A DNA stretch of 64,000 bases from Vandiemenella viatica (GCA_031002005.1 CM061918.1:63584531-63648530), one strand, 5' to 3'. Shown: positions 23,488 through 34,539, counted from the first letter of the stretch. The notes: generated by a model from the letters alone, not told the origin. Numbers and translations are program-made.

Positions 23488-24256
23488 ATGCACCGACGAG
23501 TAAGACATCTTGAAAAGTTGTGGAAGAAGAAAGCCAGACTTTTGTGTTCCTTGACCTTCTTACTGAGATGTCAGAACTCCGATATTATACCTAATTTTTG
23601 TCTGGTTGGCCATTATATTGCAAGCACTAAAGCTGACTGTATTCTGTGTCATGCCAGTATTGTGCTCCTCTGCAAACAATTTGACATACACATTTCAAGT
23701 GTGACTGTAATGCACGAGAATTGTTTCATTGCCATCCGGAGCATGCAGCTACACTGTCTCCAACCTCCTGGGAATGAGTGGATGCAGCTACTTCTGCACA
23801 AGGAAGCATGGAGTTTGACAGAACATCAGCCAGTCAGATTTCCAAATTCAATCGTTTGTCACAGGCAGAGAGGCCTTCCAAGGAGGTAAATTTCAAATGT
23901 GTGGTAGTAAACCTAACTGGAACACAACTTGACGAAGAGACTGAGAAAGTCCTGTCCAAAGTGCTGAACTTTGCCCTGGCTCCTTGTAAGCTTCTAGGAG
24001 ATGCAGCTGAAGAAATTCGGAGGGAAACCTGCAGAGTTTTGGAGAAAGCCAAACCCCCCAGGTCCAACATCACAAAATCGGAACACCTCGCTCTCCGTGT
24101 TTGGCATCAGAATGAAGAGGTTGTAGTGTTGTCAGTGGACAAGGGGAATGCCACTATACTTCTTACTTCTGATATGTATGAGTCTAAAATAAGAAAACTG
24201 CTTGATGACACCACTTACAAGCCACGGAACGGAGATCCAACTTCGAGTTGAGAGGA
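23488..24256 (+). pseudogene. PLE-2 N-terminal and RT-leading region
   Basis: The sequence starts right after the inverted arm with HLEKLWKKKARLLCSLTFLL, the N-terminal PLE block, then further on ISKFNRLS, LSKVLNFALAP and ITKSEHLALRVW, VVVLSVDKGNATILL (the PLE D-K-G-x-A-T block), and IRKLLDDTTYKP. Frame breaks occur around 23600-23830 and near the gypsy insertion point. It is continued by the segment at 32389 beyond the gypsy element. Confidence 0.8.
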
Positions 24257-24260
24257 AGGT

Positions 24261-24878
24261 TGTAACGAGAGTGTTGATTAGTAAATGAAAGAAGGAGTGG
24301 TCAGCTTACACTGAGGGATGGTATTTGGTGTAAGGAGTGTAACAAGGAAACACATGATTGGTCAGCAGGATCATTGGCGACGAAAAGAACTGTGATTGGC
24401 TGTAAGGTCGAGCTATCTAGCAGACCGCCATGATAGGAGAGGTATGAAGCCGGCAACCATTGGAGATGGTAGCGCAACGTGTTGCTCGCTAGGAATGTGT
24501 ATTTCAACATGTGTCGCGCATTGCAGTGCTTTAAAGTAGCGTATTAGCCGAGATTGGACAGTAGGTGAATTATAACCATGTGTATTGATGAGTTTGCGTT
24601 CTAACTGCTAACCTGTAATCTTCGTTGAAGTTGGACGATGCCTGATTTATTGTTTTGTAATGTGAGACTGGTACTGGACTGGATTTGTGTAATTTAAATA
24701 AACAGTTTGCAGTTTAACTATTATATATAAATAAACTTTCTTTACGAGTAGATAGCCAGGGATAAGGGTTATATCGACAATCCTGGTTATCTTCCCGGGT
24801 ACCGGGTGGCGACTGACTTATTAACGAACCTGTAAAAGTCCATATAATAAATCGTTACATATAACGAATCGCGTTACA
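24261..24878 (+). repeat. Gypsy 5' LTR (618 bp)
   Basis: Starts TGTAACGAGAG and ends CGAATCGCGTTACA. Contains AATTTAAATAAACAG (AATAAA poly(A) signal) at about 24695-24710. The minus-strand open frame inside both LTRs is an artefact of LTR sequence. Confidence 0.93.
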
Positions 24879-24896
24879 TGGCGACTGGTGAAGCGA
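24879..24896 (+). promoter_or_regulatory. Putative primer-binding site
   Basis: TGGCGACTGGTGAAGCGA follows the 5' LTR directly. The TGG start complements a tRNA 3' CCA end, as expected. The tRNA species was not identified. Confidence 0.6.
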
Positions 24897-26098
24897 GCTG
24901 GCGATGTTAAATTGCCGGAGCAGTTAGAAAGAAAAACACTGACGCAAGTTCTTGATACTTCGAAGCTGGTCAACAATAACTACAACCAAATGGGTGCCAC
25001 ATAACCTGACCACAGCAACGAGTCTGAATACATCGAGGCACGACCGATTTTCCCATCACCACAACATCAAAATACGGGCGAGCACGCCGGGAAATGCGAC
25101 GCAAAACATCGCGGCGATTTGATGGTAATAAAGCACCACGTGGCAACATAGCCGCTACCAACAGCTAAGTATAGCGCAGCAACTTCCAGCTACGTAATAT
25201 AGTGCGACAAGTTTATGTTTAACAACTAAGTGTTAAACAAATTAATCAATTGAACCGAGTGATTTTCTTCTAGCAGTGATTTGTTGACAAATAATTTTTT
25301 TTTTCAGTGTTAGCTACCACGATATTACAGTGTACATGTTCATATAATCTCATAGCAGTTTTCGTATGAAAACCACAATGATTTGCTGAATTGGCTTTTG
25401 CTCTACAAACACTGGATATCGCCACGATAATTCCGGTACATTGTGTGCACTAAAATAATTCCTGTTATCCGTGTGCAGTTTCTTTTGAATACTGTATACA
25501 GCATTGCCGTGAACAATTTAACTCGACAGTATACTGTCGTAATTTAAAAATAAAATAAAAACTACGTTTTTTTTCCTTTTCCTTGGGATCATTCTGATAC
25601 AGGAATTATTTTTATTACAGCGAATATGTATTTGCTCTCTCAATCAATAATATCTGTGCACATTAGCAAACAGAGTCACTAGAATCGTTGTATTGGTTTA
25701 ACAACCTGGTGGGAGGCTACTGTGAATTGTTTTCATTTTTTTTTTATTTGACGATTTTTTTTTCCTTTTCTTTCGTTCTACACTGAACGAGTGTATTTAA
25801 ATCAGAACGTTTATCCGTTACATCGTTGAAATAGTCTACAGTACCTCCAGCCAGCTTATACAATACAACAGAACAGTTTGCATCCATATGTGTGTTTTTT
25901 TATAACCTTTGTTTTTTTTGTGTGTGTTCTTGGGGTTTTTGAAATTTGTCTTGACTGTGTATATGAAATATTTCATAGGGTCAACCAATTCTTTATTTTC
26001 AACCTGAATATCAGTACTAATTCCAATTAGTGTCACGCAAATTGTGATAAGTTAAATTGTACATCCTATCGATACTTGTGATTTTGGATTCCGATATT
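24897..26098 (+). other. Gypsy leader, non-coding
   Basis: About 1.2 kb between the primer site and the gag start. Several T-rich tracts. No conserved frame. Confidence 0.7.
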
Positions 26099-27932
26099 AT
26101 GGCCAATAATAATAACAATGGTAGGGTTGAACAGCGTTTATCCAATGACGATGAGGTAATGGGGGACATAGCCACTCAGACTAATCTATCACTACTTCCA
26201 GGTAATTCTGACGTTCACTTTGATAGTGTACCAGACGAGGTTAACCATAGTCGCATACACCAAGTAGACTCTTTCTGTGAAGCGATTAACAATCCTCAAC
26301 CTCCAAATACTGTTGTTCACTCTGAATCTAGTAGTGATTGTGAAGGGTTTGTTCTTGATACTCCTGACAAGACACAGCTGGTAGATACAGTGACTAATCA
26401 AGTTCAGACTAAGCAAACCGACATTAGAGTCCTTTTCAATGCTCTCATGGATCAAATGAAGAACATGGACCAAAAATTGGATAGTCATAAACAAGACATA
26501 AACACAAAATTTGAACAAAAGTTTAATAATCAGAGGGAAGATATTAAAGATCTTACTACCAAAATTGATACATGGGGGAAAGTTACAGACAAACTAGGCC
26601 AACAAATGCTAGTTTTACAGAAGAACATCACGACCTATAAAGAAGAATGTAGCAAAAACCATTCTGAAATAACTAAACACATTAATGACATTACTACACA
26701 GATAACAAATAAGGTTGAGTCAAATTTTCAGGTTACAAACACTCAAGTAGCAGCACTACAAGGGCATATAGAGAACAATAGAATAGAATGTGTAAATGAG
26801 AGATGTCTACTCAGACAAGATTTAGAACTAGCAAAAACGCAGACTAACCAGAACAAACAACACATCCAGCAATTAACTGATCAAAATAAAGAATGCCTCA
26901 CACAGGTACATAATATTCAAAGTAAACAGACTATGATTGAAAAACAGGTACACAACAACACCCAACATATTGATACTATTAATAACAACTTCCAAGCAGT
27001 AAAACAAGACATTATAATGTGTAGAGAGAAAGTTGATACAGCCTTACAGAATGCAATTCACAGTGGGAACACATCTCTGGTTGTGGATGCTGCATTAGCT
27101 ACGCCTACGAAATTTGATATTAAACATTTTAGTCATGACGGAAATGTACATCCCGTTAGTTTCCTAAGTAGTTTCGAGATGTACCCAGCATTCCAGCATT
27201 ACACGGACCCTGTGAAGATTAATTGCGTCTTCCAACACATGCGAGGTACTAGCCGAGACTGGGGGGAAGTGAATATACCCAGATGTAACACATATGACGA
27301 GTTTAAAAAGGCATTTTTACATTATTATTGGTCTCCACAAACACAGTACCAGGCTAAACGGCTGTTATGTACAGGACGACGCTATGACCCGAAGGGTAGG
27401 CTGACTCTGGCGGAATTTTTTTTATAAGGAAGTGGCAAAAACTCGCCATTTTTCCATACCGTTACCAGAAGAAGAGTTAGTTCGAGATATTATGCCGAAA
27501 TCAGTTCAAGAGAAATTATACAATGCAGTTACGGTAGAACAAGCAGCAGACACGCTAACAGCACTAGATATGCAACATACATACAGATTAACTCAGGAAG
27601 ACAGACATCAAGATATGAGTAACAGTAACAATCAACGACAACATTACAACTCACATGACAAGCGTGACAGTCAGAGACAACATCACGATTCATTCACTAG
27701 CAATAAGCAAGGTCACCAACGAACGGAACAAAGTCAAGAAGGAAATTTTTATAAGAACAAAACATTTTCTAATAATAAACAAAGAGGAAAACCAACCATC
27801 AGATATATGGGTAGGGGTCAAAGTAGAAATGCAAAACCAAACCATACACCCCCACCAAGTGATAGTGAACAGATAAGTGAATTGGAAGTTCACGATTTGC
27901 AACAATCGGAGGACGAACAAAAAAATTGCTGA
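26099..27932 (+). pseudogene. gag: gag, frameshifted at a poly-T run
   Basis: The first ATG in frame is at 26099 (MANNNNNGRVEQ). Residues to about 330 are Q/N/K-rich with heptad-like spacing, predicted coiled coil. A capsid-like block follows (KFDIKHFSHDGNVHPVSFL, WGEVNIPRCNTYDEFKKAFL). At 27414-27422 an eight-T run ends the frame with TAA at 27425-27427; the same protein continues in the adjacent frame at 27432-27932 (VRDIMPKSVQEKLYNAVTV and an Arg/Gly/Gln-rich tail). No CCHC zinc knuckle is seen; the basic tail probably binds RNA instead. The extra T is more likely mutation or read error than a programmed event. Confidence 0.85.
27920..27926 (+). promoter_or_regulatory. Gag-Pro -1 frameshift slippery site
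   Basis: Seven As followed by T give an in-phase A AAA AAT heptamer, three bases before the gag stop TGA at 27930-27932. Protease coding is in the -1 frame and opens across this site, so slippage here would fuse Gag to Pro-Pol. A downstream stimulatory structure was not evaluated. Confidence 0.6.
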
Positions 27933-28462
27933 TGGCCAACGTTGAGGTCCGAACGGAGGCTACACAAAATGGAGGACCGACACAAGATGTCACAATATAT
28001 TCCATTTATCACAACAACCCAACCAAAGATTTGTTACAAGAGGACTACAAGATTAAAGAACACCCTTTCACGGTCCCAATGATCCAAGCAACTGTCTTGG
28101 CAAAACCCATAGAGGTCCTTTTAGACACGGGGGCTGAGATTTCATGTATTTCCCAATCGCTTTTCCTCACATTACAAACTATTAAGAAATTACCAACCTA
28201 CCCGGTAGAAAACATGACCGCTATTACGGCTACGGGCAAGAAAAGTAAGCCCATTAAAATACAGGCTTTACTGGATGTTTATATTACAACTTATTGTGTT
28301 GAAACACCCATTTTTGTAGTACCAGGCTTGCAACCCCACTGTATTTTCGGCATAGATTGGTTGTGCACTATGAAAGCCACCTTAGACTGTGAGCAAGGTA
28401 GACTCTCCATACTTACAAACGGCCAGAGAATCACAGTGTCTTTGTTTGAATCAGGGATGTAA
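27926..28462 (+). CDS. pro: Retropepsin-type aspartic protease region
   Basis: The frame has no authentic start; it is reached by -1 slippage from gag. The catalytic motif LLDTGAEIS lies about 62-70 residues in, and FGIDWL forms the later hydrophobic segment of the fold. It would cleave the Gag-Pol polyprotein in the particle. The frame ends with TAA at 28460-28462, while RT continues in another frame that overlaps it from 28389, so a one-base indel separates protease from RT in this copy. Confidence 0.85.
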   Translation: MLMANVEVRTEATQNGGPTQDVTIYSIYHNNPTKDLLQEDYKIKEHPFTVPMIQATVLAKPIEVLLDTGAEISCISQSLFLTLQTIKKLPTYPVENMTAITATGKKSKPIKIQALLDVYITTYCVETPIFVVPGLQPHCIFGIDWLCTMKATLDCEQGRLSILTNGQRITVSLFESGM

Positions 28463-31322
28463 CACGGGGAAGATCAACCCAGTAAGAGTGCTATTCAATA
28501 ATAGAGATATTAGTACTACCAGAGAACCCAGGTTTTATAGAAAGCTAGTTCAATTTTGGATTCATCGGCTGAAGACTGGTGTAGCAGAGAATAAAGTGGA
28601 CAGGGTCCTTCAACAAGTAGTACCTGAACATAGAGAACACCTGTCACACTTTCTCAGCGAATTTTCAGATGTGTTTTCAGATAAACCAGGGTTAATAAAG
28701 GATTACCAATGTTACTTAACAGTCACTTGCCAAACACCCTTTTTTGTAAAGCCGTACACTATACCTTTAGCAAAGAGACAACTTGTAGATGAAGAAATTA
28801 CACGAATGCTGAAGTGGAACATAATAGAACGTTCTAATAGTCCGTACAACAATCCCCTTGTGGTAGTCACAAAGGCAGATCAGTCGGTGAGGCTTGTATT
28901 AGATGCACGGATGTTAAATAAATTCCTGCAAACAGAAAGGGACCACCCGCCTGCAATTGATGAAATCTTGCACAATTTCCATGGTAAACGCTACCTCACG
29001 TCACTTGACTTAACGTCCTCTTATTGGCAGATCCCCATTGCGGAAAGTTCGAGGAAGTATACCGCCTTTTTATACCAGGGACGATCTTATCAATTCCGCG
29101 TTTTACCATTTGGGCTTAACAATGCCGTTTCTAATTTCATTAGAGCATTGGACGCTGTCCTTGGACAGGATTTACTTAAGAAGGTTCACTTATACGTTGA
29201 CGACATACTTATCGCCAGCGAGACAATTGACCAACATTGGGAGACACTAAGGGAAGTGCTCACTGCCCTCAGGAAGGGAGGTATGACACTCAAATTTAAA
29301 AAATGTATATTTCTCACCTCACAAATAGAGTTCTTAGGGCATGTTATAACACCAACCGGTATCACCCCAGCTGAAGATAAGTTGGCGGCAATAAAGAGGT
29401 TCCCCTCTCCGACTACTAAAACACAACTTAAAAGCTTTCTGGGATTATGTGGGTACTACCGCAAGTTCATTCCCGGGCAAATTCTCAATAGCTCACACTT
29501 TGCATCCTTGAGAAAACAAGGTACCACATGGAAGTGGACAGAGGAGTGTGAACGTGATTTTCAGGAGATAAAGAACGCCCTTATACAAAACATGACGTTA
29601 CACTCACCCAATTGGGAGTACCCAATATGTATATCAACGGATGCGTCGTTTTACGGATTAGGTGCGGAAATTTTCCAGGAAATTCCAACTGACAGTGGCA
29701 TTGAGAGGAGACCTGTCGCCTTTGCGAGTAGGCTGCTTAAGCCAGCAGAAATTAATTATGGAATCACAGAGAAGGAGGCTTTATCCATTATATGGACATT
29801 CCAGAAGTTTAGATACCTGCTTCTAGGCAGGACAGTAATAATATATACGGACCACAAAGCTTTATCATTTTTGAATAAGTGCAAACTAACTCATGGTCGG
29901 CTAACTAGGTGGGCGCTACTTTTACAAGAGTTCAACTACGAAATTAGGTACATCCCAGGAGACCAAAATAAAGTAGCAGACGCACTGTCCAGATTGCCGG
30001 ATAGCAAAGACAGCAATATTAAATACACAGATACCAACTCACCACAGTTACTCTATCTCAAGGGAACACAAAACGAACCCCAGGTTAGAAATTATTTCGC
30101 AAACATGAGGGATGAACAACAACAGGATGATACCATTAGATCAGTTACACAGAAACTAGAATCAGATGAAACCCCTCAGGATTTACAAAAATTTTACTGT
30201 TTCAAAAATGGAGTCCTATTTAGGAGAGAACATGTTGAAGCCGAAAATTGGAAATTGTGGATACCAGAACACCAGGTAGACACATTAATCTGGTACCACC
30301 ATTGCAGCTACGGGCATTTTGGTATAAACAAATGTTACCAGATGTTAAGAAATTTATTCTACTTCAATAACATGTATAAACAGATTAGAAACTGTATTGC
30401 AACATGTAGGGTATGTCAGTTAAACAAAATAGACAATGCAAAGCGGGAAGGGGAAATGCAGAGCATTATACCAGCACAACCCCGCGACCTCCTAGCATTG
30501 GATATATACGGCCCTTTGCCAACATCTCGGGGAGGAGTACGACAGATATGTGTTGTGCTAGATGTTTTTACAAAGTATATCAAGTTATATGCCCTGAAAC
30601 GAGCAACAGCTAAAGCGATATGTTCAAAAATTGTCAACCAATACATTCCACAGCTAGGCCACCCTAATGCCATTTTGACAGACAATGGACCTCAATTTAC
30701 GGGGAAAGTGTGGGAAACCTGTCTAACGCAGCTACACATAAAGATCTTGAGGACATCATACTACTCGCCATGCGGAAACCCTGCGGAACGAGTAATGAGG
30801 GAACTAGGCAGATGGTTCCGTACTTATTCAGGGAATAACCATAAGAAATGGGTTTGGGAATTACCAAACATTGAAGACGTCATCAACACCATACCCCATA
30901 ACTCCACTAAACTCACACCATACGAATTAATGTTCCAGAAGGAACCACCGACACTGGTGAAAAGTTATATACAATACCCACAAACCACATATAGTTATGA
31001 GGAAAAACTACAAGCGGCCCTAGCGGAACTTAATAAACAAGCACTGCACAGAAAGATGAAACATGATGCAAGTCTTATATCTACCAATTACGTACCGGGA
31101 GATTTAGTTCTTATCAGGACACACCATAAGTCGTCCGCCGTAAACAACGAGATAAGAAAATTTTTACCGTTATATGAGGGACCGTATCAGGTCAGTGAGG
31201 TCCACAATGCCAATGCTTATGTAGTTGTGGATCCAAAATCACAGGTTGTAAAAGGACGATACAATGTCCGGGATTTGAAACCGTTTAAGACTGGAAAAGG
31301 TGAGGATAATGTCACCACTTGA
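28389..31322 (+). CDS. pol: pol: reverse transcriptase, RNase H, integrase
   Basis: 977 codons without internal stops (the first codons are overlap, not a real start). RT: LVLDARMLNKFL, LTSLDLTSSYWQIPI, FRVLPFGLNNAV and the active site LYVDDIL near residue 268. RNase H: STDASFYGLGAE near 417, TEKEALSI, YTDHKAL and VADALSRLP. Integrase: H-H near 638 and C-x2-C (CRVCQ) near 673 form the zinc domain; the catalytic triad is in LDIYGPL (about 704), TDNGPQF (about 764) and the Glu of AERVMRE (about 800); a GPYQV block near 930 is the GPY/F module. Gene order RT-RH-IN marks Ty3/gypsy (Metaviridae). Confidence 0.95.
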   Translation: MSKVDSPYLQTARESQCLCLNQGCNTGKINPVRVLFNNRDISTTREPRFYRKLVQFWIHRLKTGVAENKVDRVLQQVVPEHREHLSHFLSEFSDVFSDKPGLIKDYQCYLTVTCQTPFFVKPYTIPLAKRQLVDEEITRMLKWNIIERSNSPYNNPLVVVTKADQSVRLVLDARMLNKFLQTERDHPPAIDEILHNFHGKRYLTSLDLTSSYWQIPIAESSRKYTAFLYQGRSYQFRVLPFGLNNAVSNFIRALDAVLGQDLLKKVHLYVDDILIASETIDQHWETLREVLTALRKGGMTLKFKKCIFLTSQIEFLGHVITPTGITPAEDKLAAIKRFPSPTTKTQLKSFLGLCGYYRKFIPGQILNSSHFASLRKQGTTWKWTEECERDFQEIKNALIQNMTLHSPNWEYPICISTDASFYGLGAEIFQEIPTDSGIERRPVAFASRLLKPAEINYGITEKEALSIIWTFQKFRYLLLGRTVIIYTDHKALSFLNKCKLTHGRLTRWALLLQEFNYEIRYIPGDQNKVADALSRLPDSKDSNIKYTDTNSPQLLYLKGTQNEPQVRNYFANMRDEQQQDDTIRSVTQKLESDETPQDLQKFYCFKNGVLFRREHVEAENWKLWIPEHQVDTLIWYHHCSYGHFGINKCYQMLRNLFYFNNMYKQIRNCIATCRVCQLNKIDNAKREGEMQSIIPAQPRDLLALDIYGPLPTSRGGVRQICVVLDVFTKYIKLYALKRATAKAICSKIVNQYIPQLGHPNAILTDNGPQFTGKVWETCLTQLHIKILRTSYYSPCGNPAERVMRELGRWFRTYSGNNHKKWVWELPNIEDVINTIPHNSTKLTPYELMFQKEPPTLVKSYIQYPQTTYSYEEKLQAALAELNKQALHRKMKHDASLISTNYVPGDLVLIRTHHKSSAVNNEIRKFLPLYEGPYQVSEVHNANAYVVVDPKSQVVKGRYNVRDLKPFKTGKGEDNVTT

Positions 31323-31771
31323 GAGATGTGTGAATATTCATTTTTTTTTTTCTTTTCACATTGTAAGTTTGCAAATGTTTACTACTTTTAAATAATATTT
31401 TAATGTGGTATGTATTACAATGTAAATGTTCCAAGAAATGTTCTTAATTTTGTCCATGACAGGACTGGTGTTATTGTAATAAAAGAGTAATTTTTTTCTT
31501 TTCCTTGTAATTGTGTGACAATGTACAAATTTGTGTGATTATCTTTATGAACATTCAATTTATTTTAAGGAAGTGATTGTATGTAATCTTTGTACCAGCA
31601 ACCAGTACCAGCCACAAACAGGAGATTGTACTATGAATATGTTAAAGTAATTTTACTAAGATCAAAATAGACAGGAAAAAGACAATGAGGAGGGACATTG
31701 CAAATTGATAGAAAAATGCCCCTAGTTTTTTGAAGTTACAACTCCAAAAACAAGTGACATTTGGGAGGGGT
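31323..31771 (+). other. Gypsy 3' untranslated region and polypurine tract
   Basis: No open frame compatible with an envelope. The tract TTTGGGAGGGG at 31760-31770 directly before the 3' LTR is the likely plus-strand primer. Confidence 0.75.
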
Positions 31772-32388
31772 TGTAACGAGAGTGTTGATTAGTAAATGAA
31801 AGAAGGAGTGGTCAGCTTACACTGAGGGATGGTATTTGGTGTAAGGAGTGTAACAAGGAAACACATGATTGGTCAGCAGGATCATTGGCGACGAAAAGAA
31901 CTGTGATTGGCTGTAAGGTCGAGCTATCTAGCAGACCGCCATGATAGAGGAGGTATGAAGCCGGCAACCATTGGAGATGGTAGCGCAACGTGTTGCTCGC
32001 TAGGAATGTGTATTTCAACATGTGTCGCGCATTGCAGTGCTTTAAAGTAGCGTATTAGCCGAGATTGGACAGTAGGTGAATTATAACCATGTGTATTGAT
32101 GAGTTTGCGTTCTAACTGCTAACCTGTAATCTTCGTTGAAGTTGGACGATGCCTGATTTATTGTTTTGTAATGTGAGACTGGTACTGGACTGGATTTGTG
32201 TAATTTAAATAAACAGTTTGCAGTTTAACTATTATATATAAATAAACTTTCTTTACGAGTAGATAGCCAGGGATAAGGGTTATATCGACAATCCTGGTTA
32301 TCTTCCCGGGTACCGGGTGGCGACTGACTTATTAACGAACCTGTAAAAGTCCATATAATAAATCGTTACATATAACGAATCGCGTTAA
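31772..32388 (+). repeat. Gypsy 3' LTR (617 bp)
   Basis: Same sequence as the 5' LTR apart from two adjacent substitutions and the terminal C deletion. Followed by AAGGT, the target-site duplication, and then by PLE-2 coding. Confidence 0.93.
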
Positions 32389-32393
32389 AAGGT

Positions 32394-33300
32394 GTCAGCT
32401 CTTTTAAAGAAGGCCAGATTTGCATCAGACGTCATCAGGGGCCTTCGACCTCGTGGCGCCAGGCCACCTAGACTTTACGGCCTGCCCAAGATTCATAAGG
32501 AAGATGTGCCATTACGGCCGATTGTAAGTACTATAGGCAGTCTTACATATAATTTGGCCAAGCACTTGTCTAAGATGCTTAGTCCCTTTGTAGGAAATCT
32601 TCCATACCATGTAAAGAACTAGGTACAGTTTGTCAATACACTTCAAAAGATGTGGTTGTCGGAGTCTGACATCATGGTCAGTTTTGATGTTGTCTCGCTG
32701 TTCACCATGGTTCCTTTGGGAGACACTCTGCAGCTGTTACAAGGTCTTTTTGAACCTCACATAGTTGACCTTTTCCAACTAGTTCTCACTTCGACTATAG
32801 TGGGAGTTTTTATGAACAGACTGATCGTGTGGCAATGGGGTCACCTTTGTATCCCATGGTTGCCAATCTTTTTATCGAACATTTGAAGATTGAGCAATTG
32901 AAGAGTCCATCATTAAGCCTACATGTTTCTATTGTTATGTAGACGATACGTTTGTCATTTGGCCACATGGGATCCATAGTCTTGGACCATCTCAACAGAA
33001 TTCATGAAAATATCAGATTCACAATGGAGCAAGAGGAAAATGGTAGCTTGCCCTTTCTAGACATTCTAACCCGGCAGAGACCTGATGGAACCCTGTCACA
33101 TAGTGTGTACAGGAAAACAACTAACACAGACCACTACTTACACGCCAAAAGCTTCCACCATCCGGCACAGAAGAACACAGTATTGTACACGTTGGTACAC
33201 AGAGCAAGGGAGATTTCAGATGCTGACAATCTGCCGGCTGAGCCACGCCTTCATGCGGATTGGATACCCAATCCCAGTGATAGAACGGGCACTTTGAAAA
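32394..33300 (+). pseudogene. PLE-2 reverse transcriptase
   Basis: The RT continues from before the gypsy insertion: LLKKARFASDVIRGLRPRG, PRLYGLPKIHKEDVPLRPIV (diagnostic PLE block), LAKHLSKMLSP, MVSFDVVSLFTMVPL, the active site YVDD at 32936-32947 (CYVDDTFVIWPHG), and GSLPFLDIL. An in-frame TAG near 32620 and frame changes near 32886 and 32950 kill it. PLE RTs are telomerase-related; the RT was once intact enough to keep all blocks in order. Confidence 0.88.
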
Positions 33301-33934
33301 AAGGCAGATAAACGTAATATTGAGCAAGAGAAACAGCCTAAAGATCTTGCTTTCATCCCGTATGCAGGTAACATCTCTGGGAAAATTACCTGGATTTTGG
33401 CACGATACGGAATAAAGTGCATTTTCCGCCAATCTGCCAAAATACGGAATTTGCTGAAGGATGATTTGGGTTTAAAAATGCTGCAAGTCTATACCATACC
33501 ATCCCAATGTGGCAAGTGTTATATTGGCCAAACCATCCACACCATCAACTCCCGTGTGACTGAACATCAGCGCAACATCTGCCTGTTTCAACTGGAATAA
33601 TCTGCCGTGGCACAACACATGATCGAAAATGGTTACAGTATGGATTTTGATAATGTGAGAGTTCTAGCTAAGTGTTCTTTCTTCTGGGAGTCCATCGTTA
33701 AAGAAGCTATTGAGATACATCTGAATGATAATAATGTGAACAGGGAGTTGGGCCTGTGGCTCAGTGACATGTGGAAACCTGATTTTGCCATTCTAAAACA
33801 ACCAAGTGTTTCGCTGACGGATGATAAGAGAGAGGAGGAGCACCATTTGCTGTGGCAGATTCGTCCTACCCCATCTACAGCTGGTTCCGTAACCGACCAA
33901 TTACTGTCAAGCAGAATGGAACCGGGGTTGTAGT
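33301..33934 (+). pseudogene. PLE-2 GIY-YIG endonuclease, right arm
   Basis: IPSQCGKCYIGQTIHT near 33495-33540 is the GIY-YIG core, TEHQRN follows with the His, then after TAA at 33598-33600 the same frame resumes with SIVKEAIEIHLNDNNVNREL (catalytic Glu region) and ends at TAG at 33931-33933. Matches the inverted left arm. 3' UTR to about 34480 contains the terminal segment shared by both arms. Confidence 0.85.
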
Positions 33935-34539
33935 CAGCCAATCAGAAGACTGCATGGCTCCCTGTGGATTCTAGAGATAAAACATCGTAATTAATGGAAG
34001 TAAATGTTAAAAGACAAAACTTCATTATTAACTGCACACTTTAACAATGGGTAGTAAATTGCATGGTGATGATGACAGTTCTATAATGTGAAAGTTGTAG
34101 CTGTGTGTTTTTGGGATCATTAAAGTAGCTACTGGGATATGTCTGTTTGAGAATAATGTGAACAGTGACGCAAGGTGAACATTGACGTGTGAAAACCACC
34201 TTTTTGCCATTCTAAAACAACCACATTTTTAGCTGATGGATAGTAGGACGGTGCTGTCAGATCTACAGCTGATGCTGGAGCTGACCAATAACGGACACAG
34301 GATGGAAACGGGCATTGTAGTCAGCCAATCAGAAGACGATACAATTTCAGCCCACTACGGTTCTAGTGCAGTTCTAGTTGTTCTCATAAGTACAATGGAC
34401 CTGATGATGGCAGCAGAGCAAGCTGCCAAAAGTTTGTCTTTTGATAATATTATCTGGCGGAAAACCTGTGAAGATTTCGTATCAAAGATACGTCAGGGAA
34501 GCCTTGTTTCTCATATTAGTTATGATACAATTAATGCTC

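Larger units (their letters stand above)
24261..32388 (+). mobile_element. Ty3/gypsy LTR retrotransposon, 8.1 kb, young
   Basis: A complete element: 5' LTR, putative primer site, long leader, gag, protease, RT-RNase H-integrase, polypurine tract, 3' LTR, and flanking 5-bp duplication AAGGT. By eye the LTRs differ by two adjacent substitutions (GGAGAGG versus GAGGAGG near 24435/31946) and one missing C at the end of the 3' LTR, so insertion was recent. No envelope-like frame exists in the 449 bp between pol and the 3' LTR. Two frame disruptions (near 27414 and 28389-28462) make this copy defective as read. It is antisense to the host LRR gene. Confidence 0.93.
21232..34480 (+). mobile_element. 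Penelope-like element PLE-2 with inverted arms, split by a gypsy element
   Basis: The coding copy runs on the plus strand from about 23488 to 33934 plus 3' UTR to about 34480. An inverted partial copy of its endonuclease and 3' UTR (21232-23487) is joined head to head in front of it. The arms match over about 1.4 kb; for example AATCAGAAGACGATACAATT at 34326 mirrors the segment at 21395-21414. The gypsy element at 24261-32388 sits in the RT linker with a 5-bp duplication AAGGT (24256-24260, 32389-32393). The inverted 5' arm is a known hallmark of PLE insertions. Confidence 0.85.

Noticed and set aside
27414..27427. Programmed +1 frameshift at the gag poly-T run
   Set aside because: It falls in the middle of gag, where no regulated product switch is expected; an extra T by mutation or base-calling is simpler.
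31323..31771. Envelope gene downstream of gypsy pol
   Set aside because: The space is under 450 bp and has no open frame with signal peptide or membrane segment.
24301..32021. Identical minus-strand 69-codon frames in the two gypsy LTRs
   Set aside because: They repeat only because the LTRs are copies; no motif and antisense to the element.
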